A DNA stretch of 64,000 bases, taken from contig NZ_JAOAUU010000042.1 of assembly GCF_030157465.1 (NCBI RefSeq), forward strand, positions 1-64,000, in the 5' to 3' direction. Both the position numbers and the translations under genes were made by a program. Shown here one piece after another: positions 46,126-56,554 of this stretch. The notes below the pieces were generated by a model. It was not told where the DNA came from. It saw only the letters and a list, made by a program, of their open reading frames with translations, and ran no database searches. This DNA is from Zoogloea sp. (GTDB lineage: Bacteria > Pseudomonadota > Gammaproteobacteria > Burkholderiales > Rhodocyclaceae). Position 1 is the first letter of the stretch. The number at the start of each line of letters is the position of its first letter.

Positions 46126-47097
46126 GTGTTCAGCACGATAAATAGAAAACTGCGTGGAGCTGTGGCGCTGCTGGCCCTGATGGCTGCGCCGCTGGCCTTC
46201 GCCGACGAACCCCCACCGTCCCCCGAAGAACTCGTAAAGATCCAGGCAGCCAACGGAAAATGCCTGGCCTGCCACTCGGAAGCGGGGCTCAAGAAGCCTC
46301 CGAAGGAAGGGCTGGATCTCAAGAAGCTGCGTAGCCACCTGGTTCATCTGGATACCTACACGGAGTCCGACCACGGCCAGATGGCATGCACCAAGTGCCA
46401 CGGCGACGGCTACGACGAACACCCCCACGAAGCCGACGCCAAGGACAGCCTGAGCGAATGCCAGGACTGCCACGCCCGCAAGGCGATGCGCATCGAACGC
46501 CAGTTCGACAAATCGGTGCACGCCGAGAACCTCAGCGAAACCTTCACCTGCGTCACCTGCCACGACGCGCACACCATGACCCTGGCCGCCAAGTTGCGCG
46601 ATCCGCACAAGATCGTGGCCCAGGACAACAAGATCTGTCTCGATTGCCACGATTCGGATCTGGCCTTTGCGAAGATGGCTCCAGACAAGAAAAAGCGGCC
46701 GCCCATCGACGACATCCATGACTGGCTGCCCAACACCCGCCTGCACTGGAAGGCCGTGCGCTGCATCGAGTGTCACACGCCCACCGAAGACAAGCTCTCC
46801 CTCTCCCACGAGATCCAGAACAAGGACAAGGCCGAGAAGAAGTGCGCCACCTGCCACAGCGCCAACAGCTCGCTCAATGCGCGGCTGTATCGCCATCTGG
46901 CCACCGAGGAGCAGAACAAGTACGGCTTCCTCAACAGCGTGATCCTGAGCAACTCGTATGTGGTGGGCGCTACCCGCAACCCCACTCTCGACATGATCCT
47001 GATCGGCCTGTTTGTCGCCACGCTGGCGGGCGTGATCGGCCACGGCCTCGTGCGCGCCATCATGACCCGTCTGCGCCGGAGAAAAAACCATGACTAA
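46126..47097 (+). CDS. Seven-haem membrane-anchored cytochrome c
   Basis: A 323-residue exported protein with a signal peptide (cleavage near AFA-DEP) and seven CxxCH haem sites: CLACH, CTKCH, CQDCH, CVTCH, CLDCH, CIECH and CATCH. A C-terminal membrane helix (about residues 289-310) followed by RLRRRK anchors it to the inner membrane facing the periplasm. The GTG at 46126 follows GAGGAG (46115-46120). The next gene encodes a cytochrome b that overlaps by 8 bases, so the two probably form a quinone-linked complex. It is not a close match by eye to NapC/CymA; it looks like the multihaem part of CbcL-type enzymes. Confidence 0.85.
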   Translation: MFSTINRKLRGAVALLALMAAPLAFADEPPPSPEELVKIQAANGKCLACHSEAGLKKPPKEGLDLKKLRSHLVHLDTYTESDHGQMACTKCHGDGYDEHPHEADAKDSLSECQDCHARKAMRIERQFDKSVHAENLSETFTCVTCHDAHTMTLAAKLRDPHKIVAQDNKICLDCHDSDLAFAKMAPDKKKRPPIDDIHDWLPNTRLHWKAVRCIECHTPTEDKLSLSHEIQNKDKAEKKCATCHSANSSLNARLYRHLATEEQNKYGFLNSVILSNSYVVGATRNPTLDMILIGLFVATLAGVIGHGLVRAIMTRLRRRKNHD

Positions 47098-47704
47098 TCG
47101 CGTTTACATCCTTCACCTGTGGGTCAGGCTGTGGCACTGGGGCAATGCCCTGGCGATCATCGCCCTGTCGATCACCGGCATCAGCCTGCACTTTTCCGAT
47201 CCGAACCTTCCGCTGGTGGAGTTCTCGCTGGCGGCGCGCATCCACAACGTGGCCGGCGTCATCCTCGCCGGGCTGTGGGTGGTCTTCGTCACTGGCAACA
47301 TCGTCACCGGCAACTGGTGGCAGTACATCCCGAAGCCGCCCGGCATCATCAAGCGCTGCCTGACGCAGATGAAGTACTACGGCAGCGGCATCTTCAAGGG
47401 CGAACCCGAGCCCTATCCGCCGACGCCCGAGGTCAATTTCAACGTCCTGCAGGCGCTCACCTACTGGTCGATCATGTACATGGTGCTTCCGGTGGTGATC
47501 CTGACCGGGCTGGTCTTCCTCTATCCCCAGTTCGCCCCCGACAAGCTCTTCGGGCTCGACGGGCTCCTGCCCATCGCGATGGTTCATTACATCGGCGCAG
47601 CCGTGATCCTGTTGTTCATGGTGAGCCACATCTACCTGGGCACGGTCGGGCCCAAGGTTTCCAGCCTGTTCAAGATGATGATCACCGGCTGGTACGAGCA
47701 CTGA
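47090..47704 (+). CDS. Cytochrome b (b561-like) quinone-interacting subunit
   Basis: A 204-residue integral membrane protein with about four helices. His residues suited to haem b ligation are in LWVRLWHWGNA, ARIHNVAGVIL, MVHYIGAA and VSHIYLG. It matches the cytochrome b561/thiosulfate-reductase cytochrome b fold. It overlaps the seven-haem gene by 8 bases, and the pair likely exchanges electrons between the quinone pool and periplasmic haem proteins. Confidence 0.87.
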   Translation: MTNRVYILHLWVRLWHWGNALAIIALSITGISLHFSDPNLPLVEFSLAARIHNVAGVILAGLWVVFVTGNIVTGNWWQYIPKPPGIIKRCLTQMKYYGSGIFKGEPEPYPPTPEVNFNVLQALTYWSIMYMVLPVVILTGLVFLYPQFAPDKLFGLDGLLPIAMVHYIGAAVILLFMVSHIYLGTVGPKVSSLFKMMITGWYEH

Positions 47705-47756
47705 TTCACGTTCCCCAAACCAATAAGTCGTACGTTGTCCTCAAGGAGAAACCCCC

Positions 47757-48107
47757 ATGAAGTTCCGCGTGATTACCCCCCTGATTTCCGGTCTCTGTGC
47801 CTCCGGGCTGCTGCTGTCTGCCAATGCGCTGGCCTTCGACGCCGACGAAGCGCAGGCCCTGGCCAAGAAGGAAGGCTGCCTCAAGTGCCACGCCGTGGAC
47901 AAGAAGAAGGAAGCCAAGTCCCTGACCGAGATTTCCAAGTCGCTCAAGGGCAAGGCCGATGCCGAAGCCAAACTGCTTCATCACCTCACTTCGGGTGAAA
48001 TGGTGAAGTTCGATGACGGCAAGGAAGAGGAGCACAAGGTCATCAAGACCAAGGACAAGGCCGCGATCAAGAATATGACCGACTGGATCCTGTCCCTCGG
48101 CAAGTAA
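47757..48107 (+). CDS. Monohaem class I cytochrome c
   Basis: A 116-residue secreted protein with signal peptide (cleavage near ALA-FDA), one haem site CLKCH and a Lys-rich body; the distal Met ligand is probably in the SGEMVKFDDG segment. It fits a soluble periplasmic shuttle between the inner-membrane module and the decahaem cytochrome, comparable in role to MtoD. An AAGGAG site precedes the ATG. Confidence 0.87.
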   Translation: MKFRVITPLISGLCASGLLLSANALAFDADEAQALAKKEGCLKCHAVDKKKEAKSLTEISKSLKGKADAEAKLLHHLTSGEMVKFDDGKEEEHKVIKTKDKAAIKNMTDWILSLGK

Positions 48108-48171
48108 GCCGTTCAGCAACGGAGCGCCCGACTTGCAGGGCGCTTCGACAAGCGATGTCAGCAAAAGGGAG

Positions 48172-49172
48172 ATGAAAAAAATGAAATTCCTGCGACAGTT
48201 GTTGGCCTCGTGCGCCTTGCTCGGGGCGCTTGTCGGCACCACGGCCGCCGTGGCTGCCGATGCCCCGTCCACGCCAGGCGCCAAGCCACCCGCCAAGGAT
48301 CTGGTCCTCAAGGGCGACGCCAAGTGCACCACCTGCCACGATGAGTCGGACGAGCCCAAGCTCCTGCACATCGGCAAGACCAAGCATGCACCGTGGCCGA
48401 CGGGCGTACGCCCAGCTGCACCAATTGCCACGGCGACAGCGACCTGCACACCAACAATCCGGCCAAGCTGAAAGAGCGTCCGGCCACGGACCGCAGCTTC
48501 GGCAAAAACTCAAAAACGCCGGTCGAGGCCCGCAACGAATCCTGCATCTCCTGCCACAAGAAGGATGCCAAGCGTTCGCACTGGGAAGGCAGCGCCCACC
48601 AGCGCGCCGACGTGGCCTGCACTTCCTGCCACCAGTTGCACACCGCCAAGGACAAGGTTGCCGACAAGCGCACCCAGCCCGAAGTGTGCTTCACCTGCCA
48701 CAAGGAACAGCGCGCCCAGGTCATGAAGCCCTCCCACCACCCGGTGATGGAAGGCAAGGTTGCCTGCTCGGATTGCCACAACTCCCATGGCTCCATCGGC
48801 CCCAAGCTGGTCAAGCGCGATAGCGTCGTCGAGACCTGCTACACCTGCCACATGGAGAAGCGCGGCCCCTTCGTACACAGCCACGAGCCGGTCAATGAGG
48901 ACTGCGGCAATTGCCACAACCCCCACGGCACCGTTGCCGAAAGCCTGCTGAAAGCCCGGCCACCCTTCCTGTGCCATCAGTGCCACACACCGCATGGTGG
49001 CCAGGTCGCCCAGTTGCGGGGCCAGTTGCCGACCCAGCCGACCATCAACTCGAGCGGCAAGTCCGGCATCAACTACACCCAGGCGCGGGGTTGCATGAAT
49101 TGCCACACCCAGGTGCACGGCAGCAACAACCCAAGCGCAACGAATCCGACACCGCAGTTCAACCTGCGTTGA
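48172..49172 (+). pseudogene. mtrA: MtrA/PioA/MtoA-type decahaem cytochrome, apparent frameshift
   Basis: Ten CxxCH sites are present but in two frames. The first frame (from 48172, or Met 48181) gives a signal peptide and CTTCH, up to KTKHA near 48389. Thereafter the reading continues one base earlier, from about 48393, as VADGRTPSCTNCHGDSD and on with CTNCH, CISCH, CTSCH, CFTCH, CSDCH, CYTCH, CGNCH, CHQCH and CMNCH to the stop at 49172. Restoring one base near 48386-48392 would give one 330-residue decahaem protein of the MtrA/DmsE/PioA family. The defect may be real or a sequencing error. Every other residue looks intact. The protein should plug into the MtrB barrel. Confidence 0.82.
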
Positions 49173-49191
49173 TCGACGAGGGGAAATCATC

Positions 49192-51474
49192 ATGAAAACC
49201 TTGCAAACACGCCCGGGTTTCAGCCTCAAGATTGTTGTGCTGGCCCTCCTTGCCGCCTTCGGTTCGGCCCATGCGGCCGATGACGAGATCGCCGCCCTGA
49301 TCCGTCCCGACAGCAGTGTTTCCATCGGCGCTGCCGGCGTGACGGGCGCCGAGAACGAGCGCAGCTTCTTCGGCCAATACAACGGCCTGCGTCGCCAGGA
49401 CGCCTACCTTCTGCTCGACCTGGACGTCATCAAGCGCGACGACGCCACCGGCACCTGGACCACCTTCCAGGGGCGCAACCTGGGGCTCGATACCCGCGAA
49501 ATTCGCTTCGGCCAGCAAAAGCAGGGCGACTGGAAGTATTCCTTCGAATACGACGAGATGATCCGGCGTGACCCGCGCACCATCAACACCAGCCTTGTCG
49601 GCGCAGGCAGCACCGCGCCGGTGGTCTCCCGGCTGGCTACGGCAGGTAGCGGTTCTGACGTGAACCTCGACCTGAAGCGCAAGAACACCACCATTGCCCT
49701 GGAAAAATGGCTGAGTCCCTCGCTGCAGTTCGAGGCCAGCTTCCGGAACGAGGACAAGAACGGTGCCCGGATGTTCGGCAACGGCATGGCCTGCACCTCG
49801 GGCTCGGCGCCGTCTCCCTTATGCACTACCGGCGTAACCCAATGGGCGCTGCTCATGTTGCCCGAGCCGATCAACTCGAGCACCCAGCAGTTCGACGCCA
49901 AGCTCAACTACGCGAGCGACAAGCTGATGCTGTCGGGGGGCTACTACGGCTCGTTCTACAGCAACCAGTATCAGTCGATGGCGGCAAGCATCAACGGTGA
50001 GCTCAGTAACCCCCTGGGAAACCAGATGGGACTCCCCGGCAACGGGCCCGCGCTGGGCGCCGGTTTGCGGGGCATGTTGCAAAACCCCATCGCGCTGCCG
50101 CCGGACAGTCAGGCGCACCAGTTTTACCTGACGGGCAATTACGCGTTCACACCGACCACCAAGGCCAACTTCAAGTACGCCTACACCCACGCTGCGCAGA
50201 CCGACAATTTCTCCGTGTTCGGCGGCGCGCCCGGTGGCCGCAGCGATCTCGGCGCGAAGGTCGACACCAGCCTGTATCAGCTTGGCCTGACGTCGCGGCC
50301 GATCTCCAAGCTGTCGCTGCTGGCCAATGTCCGCTACGAAGACCGCAACGACAAGACGCCTATCGCCTACTACAACGTCGAAGGCAATCCGGCGACTACG
50401 GCGTTCACCAACGGCAACTATTCACCAAAGCGCCTGAACGGCAAGCTTGAAGGCACTTATCAGCTGCCTGACGGCTACCGGGCGACGCTGGGGTTCAATT
50501 ACGAGTCGCTTGATCGGGGCACCTTTGTCAGCACGAATTCCGTTGCCGGTTTGAGTGGCCTGCGCCAGAAGAGCGAGGAAACCGGCTACAGAATGGAGTT
50601 GCGCCGTTCAATGAGCGAAACCCTGACCGGTGCGATCGGCTATTCCAGCAGCCATCGCAGCGGATCGGCCTGGCTCAAGCCGCTGTCCCTGAGTTGTACC
50701 GGCCTGGGTGGCTTGTCCGATGCAGGCCGGGGCGTCATCGTGGGAGATCCGTCCCTGACCTCGATCACCGGTTGTGCCACCTTCAACAACGGTATCTATG
50801 GGGTCAATAACATCTTCCCCTCTTCGATGACTGACCGGCAGCGGGACAAGATCAAGATGAGCGCCGACTGGGCTGCCACCGACCAGCTGTCGTTGCAGTT
50901 CATGGCCGAGTGGGGGCAGGATAATTTCAGCTCTCCGGGCACCAAGGGCCTGAGAAGCAGCTACATGGGCTTCTATGGTGTGGATGCCGCCTATGCCTTG
51001 TCTGAAAACTGGAGGCTCACGGGCTACTGGTCTCGCGGTGATCAGACCATGCACGTGGATCACAGCACGGGTTACCTGGCTGCGCTGCGCAATCTCAGCG
51101 ACAGTTACGGGTTCGGTGTGATCGGCAAGCCCATGACTCGCCTCCAGGTGGGTGGCGATCTGCTGCTCATCGAGGATAGGGACGAGTACAAGCAAAGCGG
51201 CGGATCGACGGCCAACAACAATCTCCTGGCCAATCTTGGCGGCCTTCCCGACGTCACCTTCCGGCAATTCACACTGAAGCTGTTCGGCAGGTACGATCTG
51301 GACAAGACCTCTGCGGTGCGCATGGACCTGATCCACCAGCAAACCAAACTCAACGAATGGACCTGGGGTTACAACGGAACGCCGTTCGTGTATTCCGACA
51401 ACTCCACGGTTACGTTCAGGCCAAGTCAAAGCGTGACTTACCTCGGCGCAACCTACATCGTCGCGTTGCCGTAA
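49192..51474 (+). CDS. mtrB: MtrB/PioB-family outer-membrane beta-barrel
   Basis: A 760-residue outer-membrane protein with signal peptide (cleavage near AHA-ADD) and alternating hydrophobic/polar strands over its whole length, ending in a strand with aromatic and hydrophobic residues as beta-barrels do. It matches the decahaem-associated outer-membrane proteins (MtrB/PioB/MtoB) that sheath an MtrA-type cytochrome. The directly preceding decahaem gene supports this. No Cys pair near the N-terminus like that of Shewanella MtrB is seen. No outer-surface cytochrome (MtrC/OmcA) gene follows; a strong terminator does. Confidence 0.87.
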   Translation: MKTLQTRPGFSLKIVVLALLAAFGSAHAADDEIAALIRPDSSVSIGAAGVTGAENERSFFGQYNGLRRQDAYLLLDLDVIKRDDATGTWTTFQGRNLGLDTREIRFGQQKQGDWKYSFEYDEMIRRDPRTINTSLVGAGSTAPVVSRLATAGSGSDVNLDLKRKNTTIALEKWLSPSLQFEASFRNEDKNGARMFGNGMACTSGSAPSPLCTTGVTQWALLMLPEPINSSTQQFDAKLNYASDKLMLSGGYYGSFYSNQYQSMAASINGELSNPLGNQMGLPGNGPALGAGLRGMLQNPIALPPDSQAHQFYLTGNYAFTPTTKANFKYAYTHAAQTDNFSVFGGAPGGRSDLGAKVDTSLYQLGLTSRPISKLSLLANVRYEDRNDKTPIAYYNVEGNPATTAFTNGNYSPKRLNGKLEGTYQLPDGYRATLGFNYESLDRGTFVSTNSVAGLSGLRQKSEETGYRMELRRSMSETLTGAIGYSSSHRSGSAWLKPLSLSCTGLGGLSDAGRGVIVGDPSLTSITGCATFNNGIYGVNNIFPSSMTDRQRDKIKMSADWAATDQLSLQFMAEWGQDNFSSPGTKGLRSSYMGFYGVDAAYALSENWRLTGYWSRGDQTMHVDHSTGYLAALRNLSDSYGFGVIGKPMTRLQVGGDLLLIEDRDEYKQSGGSTANNNLLANLGGLPDVTFRQFTLKLFGRYDLDKTSAVRMDLIHQQTKLNEWTWGYNGTPFVYSDNSTVTFRPSQSVTYLGATYIVALP

Positions 51475-51494
51475 GCCGGCTTGTCGTAGCAGTA

Positions 51495-51528
51495 AAAACG
51501 CCCCCCGGTGTGAGCCGGGGGGCGTTTT
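51495..51528. terminator. Terminator after mtrB
   Basis: Arms AAAACGCCCCCCGG and CCGGGGGGCGTTTT with a 6-base loop, with A and T runs at its ends. It serves the mtr operon and the convergent ettA gene. Confidence 0.9.
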
Positions 51529-51556
51529 CATTGGGCAGCCACGCTTGCTCCAAAAA

Positions 51557-53221
51557 TCAGCGTGCGATCGGCTTGTACCGGATGCGCTTGGGCTTGGCAC
51601 CTTCCTCGCCGAGGCGCTTTCTCTTGTCTTCTTCGTATTCCTGGTAGTTGCCGGCGAAGAAAGTCCATTGGGAATCGCCTTCTGCCGCCAGGATGTGGGT
51701 ACAGATGCGGTCCAGGAACCAGCGGTCGTGGGAGATGATCAGCGCGCAGCCGGCAAATTCCAGCAGGGCGTCTTCCAGGGCGCGGAGGGTTTCCACGTCA
51801 AGGTCGTTTGACGGTTCGTCGAGCAGCAGCACGTTGCCGCCATCCATCAGCGTCTTGGCCAGGTGCAGACGGCCGCGTTCGCCACCGGAGAGGTTGCCGA
51901 CGAGCTTCTGCTGGTCGCCGCCCTTGAAGTTGAAGCGGCCGATGTAGGCGCGGCTGGGCATTTCGTACTTGCCGATGGTGAGGATGTCGGCGCCGCCGGC
52001 AAGCTCTTCGAACACGGTCTTGCTGCCGTCGAGGCAGTCGCGGGACTGGTCCACATAGGCGATCTTGACCGTGGGTCCGATCACCACGTCGCCCGTGTCC
52101 GGCTTGTCCTGGCCGGTGATCATCTTGAACAGGGTCGATTTACCGGCACCGTTGGGGCCGATGATGCCGACGATGGCACCGGCCGGAATGCTGAAGTTGA
52201 CCTTGTCCATCAGCAGCTTGTCGCCGAAGCCCTTGGAGACGTCGGTAAACTCGATCACCTTGTCGCCCAGGCGCTCGCCCACGGGGATGAAGATTTCCTG
52301 GGTTTCGTTGCGCTTCTGGTATTCGACGCTGGCCATTTCCTCGTAGCGGGCCAGGCGGGATTTGCTCTTGGCCTGGCGGGCCTTGGGGTTGGAACGCACC
52401 CATTCGAGTTCCTGCTTCATGGCCTTCATGCGGGCGCCTTCCTGCTTGGATTCCTGCTCCAGGCGGGCTTCCTTCTGCTCGAGCCAGCTGGAATAGTTGC
52501 CCTTCCAGGGGATGCCGTGACCGCGGTCGAGTTCAAGAATCCACTCGGCGGCGTTGTCGAGGAAGTAGCGGTCGTGGGTGACGGCCACCACGGTGCCCGG
52601 GAAGCGCACCAGGAATTGCTCCAGCCATTCGACGGATTCGGCGTCGAGGTGGTTGGTGGGTTCGTCGAGCAGCAGCATGTCGGGGCGCGACAGCAGCAGC
52701 TTGCACAGCGCAACGCGGCGCTTTTCACCACCGGACAGGGGGCCGATCTTGGCGTCCCAGGGCGGCAGGCGCAGGGCGTCGGCGGCGATTTCAAGCTGGG
52801 TTTCCACGTCGGCGCCACTGGTGGCGATGATGTTTTCGTACCTGGCCTGGAGTTCGGCCAGCTTGTCGAAGTCGGCATCGGGCTCGGCGTAGGCGGCGTA
52901 CACCTCTTCGAGCTTCTGCTTGGCCTGCATCACTTCGCCGAGGCCGGATTCAACTTCTTCGCGAACGGTTTTTTCGGCGTCGAGCTGCGGCTCCTGGGGC
53001 AGGTAGCCGATGGACATGTTGGGCTGCCATTGCACTTCGCCGTCGTATTCCTTGTCGGCGCCGGCCATGATGCGCAACACGGTGGATTTGCCCGAGCCGT
53101 TGAGGCCGAGCAGGCCGATCTTGGCGCCGGGGAAGAAGGACAGGGATATGTCCTTGATGATCTGACGCTTGGGCGGGACGACCTTGCTGACACGCAGCAT
53201 GGACATGACATATTGAGCCAT
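51557..53221 (-). CDS. ettA: Energy-dependent translational throttle protein EttA
   Basis: A 554-residue ABC-F protein that binds the ribosomal E site and gates elongation by ATP level. Two nucleotide-binding domains have Walker A GLNGSGKST and GPNGAGKST, signature motifs LSGGEKRRV and LSGGERGRL, and Walker B LLLDEPTNHLD and LLLDEPSNDLD. There is no membrane domain. The 'arm' in the first domain, typical of EttA, and the full-length alignment support this paralogue over Uup. Confidence 0.95.
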   Translation of the reverse strand: MAQYVMSMLRVSKVVPPKRQIIKDISLSFFPGAKIGLLGLNGSGKSTVLRIMAGADKEYDGEVQWQPNMSIGYLPQEPQLDAEKTVREEVESGLGEVMQAKQKLEEVYAAYAEPDADFDKLAELQARYENIIATSGADVETQLEIAADALRLPPWDAKIGPLSGGEKRRVALCKLLLSRPDMLLLDEPTNHLDAESVEWLEQFLVRFPGTVVAVTHDRYFLDNAAEWILELDRGHGIPWKGNYSSWLEQKEARLEQESKQEGARMKAMKQELEWVRSNPKARQAKSKSRLARYEEMASVEYQKRNETQEIFIPVGERLGDKVIEFTDVSKGFGDKLLMDKVNFSIPAGAIVGIIGPNGAGKSTLFKMITGQDKPDTGDVVIGPTVKIAYVDQSRDCLDGSKTVFEELAGGADILTIGKYEMPSRAYIGRFNFKGGDQQKLVGNLSGGERGRLHLAKTLMDGGNVLLLDEPSNDLDVETLRALEDALLEFAGCALIISHDRWFLDRICTHILAAEGDSQWTFFAGNYQEYEEDKRKRLGEEGAKPKRIRYKPIAR

Positions 53222-53290
53222 CGGGGTACCTTCGGAGATGCGAAAAAACGAAGGCGCAACTTTACCCGAGTTGGCGGGCGCGGGTTGTGT

Positions 53291-55015
<1,725 letters not shown>

Positions 55016-55106
55016 AGGGCGTGGCCGGGCCGTGGGGAGATGTAATGCGAAGTATGGGGGAGGGGCGGTAAGCTAGGCGCTTCTGTCTTCTGGAAGTCTT
55101 CTTGCC

Positions 55107-55508
55107 ATGCTGTCTTCTTCTCCCCTGACGGCCGGGGTCACGCTGTTGATCGTCCTTTTGATGTTCGGCACCTGTTTTGCCGTGGGCAAGGGCCGCCACC
55201 GCTACGGCGTCAAGGCGCCGTCCGTGACCGGCCACCCGACTTTCGAACGCCTGTACCGGGTGCAGATGAACACCCTCGAATGGACGGCCATGTGCCTGCC
55301 CTGCCTGTGGATTTGCGCTGCCTATGTGAACGATGGCGTCGCTGCCGGGCTGGGCGCCGTGTGGCTGGTCGGGCGCGTCTGGTATGCGATCGGTTACGCA
55401 AAGGAGCCGGCGCTGCGGGCGCGGGGTTTCACGCTTGCCGCGCTGGCCTTCGGGGCCTTGGGGCTGGCGGCGGGCGGTGGCGTGTTGTGGCGTTTGCTGG
55501 GGGCGTGA
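55107..55508 (+). CDS. MAPEG family membrane protein
   Basis: A 133-residue protein with about four membrane helices and the MAPEG-type FERLYRVQMNTLEW segment. MAPEG proteins include glutathione transferases and eicosanoid enzymes; bacterial members often have glutathione transferase or unknown activity. Its TGA overlaps the next start by one base (TGATG), suggesting coupling. Confidence 0.82.
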   Translation: MLSSSPLTAGVTLLIVLLMFGTCFAVGKGRHRYGVKAPSVTGHPTFERLYRVQMNTLEWTAMCLPCLWICAAYVNDGVAAGLGAVWLVGRVWYAIGYAKEPALRARGFTLAALAFGALGLAAGGGVLWRLLGA

Positions 55509-56554
55509 TGATGAAGCTGCGGGCACTTTTTGTTTTGCTTGGCGCAGGCCTCCCGTCCATCGGCCTGGCGGCGCCAGCCTTGCCGGCGCTGGGGTCGGAC
55601 AGCTCGACGCTGACGGTGTCCGGCATTTCGTCGGGCGGTTACATGGCGGTGCAGTTTCAGGTGGCCTACTCAAAGCTGGTGAAGGGCGCGGGAATCATCG
55701 CGGCAGGGCCTTACGATTGCGCCGAGGGCAGCGCCGTGCGTGCGCTCTCCAACTGCATGTCGCCAACCCGCTGGGCGCAGCCGCCTGCGCCCGGTGACGT
55801 CAAGGCGCGCATGGAATCCCGCGCGCGGCTCGATCTGATCGACCCGCCGGCGGCGCTTGCCGACGACAAGGTGTGGGTGCTCACCGGCGGGGCCGACCAC
55901 ACGGTCGAGCGGCCGGTGGTGGATGCGCTGGTGGGCTTCTACAAGGCTTGGGTGCCGGCCGGGTCGATCCGGCTGGTGACGCTGCCTGACGCCGGCCACG
56001 CGATGATTTCGGTCTCGGACACCAAGCCCAACGCCTGCGATACGTCCGAGCCGCCGTATATCAACCGCTGCGGCGATTTCGATGCGCCCGGCGAGTTGCT
56101 CGGCCATCTGCTCGGCAAGCTCAAGCCGAAGTCCGTTCCCGAGCCGGGCCATCTTGTCACCTTCGATCAGCGGCCCTTTACTGGCGGCCTGCCGGCGGAC
56201 ATCAGCATGGGCGAGCAGGGCTTTGCCTACATACCGGCAAGCTGCAGGGCGGGCGGTTGCCGGGTGCACGTGGCCTTTCATGGCTGCAGGCAGGGCGAGG
56301 ACCAGGTCGGCCGGCGCTTTGTCGAAGGTGCCGGCTACAACGCCTGGGCCGAGACGAACCGGCTGGTCGTGCTGTATCCGCAGGCCGTGGCGCGCAACGG
56401 GCTGGCGGCGGGGTCGATGCGCTGGATGTACAACCCCAAGGGCTGCTGGGACTGGTGGGGTTACAGCGCGGTGGACTACGCCACCCGCAACGCCCCGCAG
56501 ATGGTCGCGGTGCGAAAGATGATCGCCCGGCTGGCCGAAGGGGTCGAGCAGTGA
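55508..56554 (+). CDS. Secreted poly(3-hydroxybutyrate) depolymerase-like hydrolase
   Basis: A 348-residue exported alpha/beta hydrolase with a signal peptide (MMKLRALFVLLGAGLPSIGLA) and lipase-box-like VSGISSGGYMAVQ near residue 45 with the nucleophilic Ser; DAGHAMIS likely holds the catalytic His, and VAFHGCRQ the oxyanion hole. It resembles the extracellular PHB depolymerase / esterase group. The ATG at 55508 overlaps the MAPEG stop. The gene end overlaps the GTG start of the sigma-54 activator (GTGA). Cysteines such as in NACDTSEPPYINRCG suggest disulfides. Confidence 0.82.
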   Translation: MMKLRALFVLLGAGLPSIGLAAPALPALGSDSSTLTVSGISSGGYMAVQFQVAYSKLVKGAGIIAAGPYDCAEGSAVRALSNCMSPTRWAQPPAPGDVKARMESRARLDLIDPPAALADDKVWVLTGGADHTVERPVVDALVGFYKAWVPAGSIRLVTLPDAGHAMISVSDTKPNACDTSEPPYINRCGDFDAPGELLGHLLGKLKPKSVPEPGHLVTFDQRPFTGGLPADISMGEQGFAYIPASCRAGGCRVHVAFHGCRQGEDQVGRRFVEGAGYNAWAETNRLVVLYPQAVARNGLAAGSMRWMYNPKGCWDWWGYSAVDYATRNAPQMVAVRKMIARLAEGVEQ

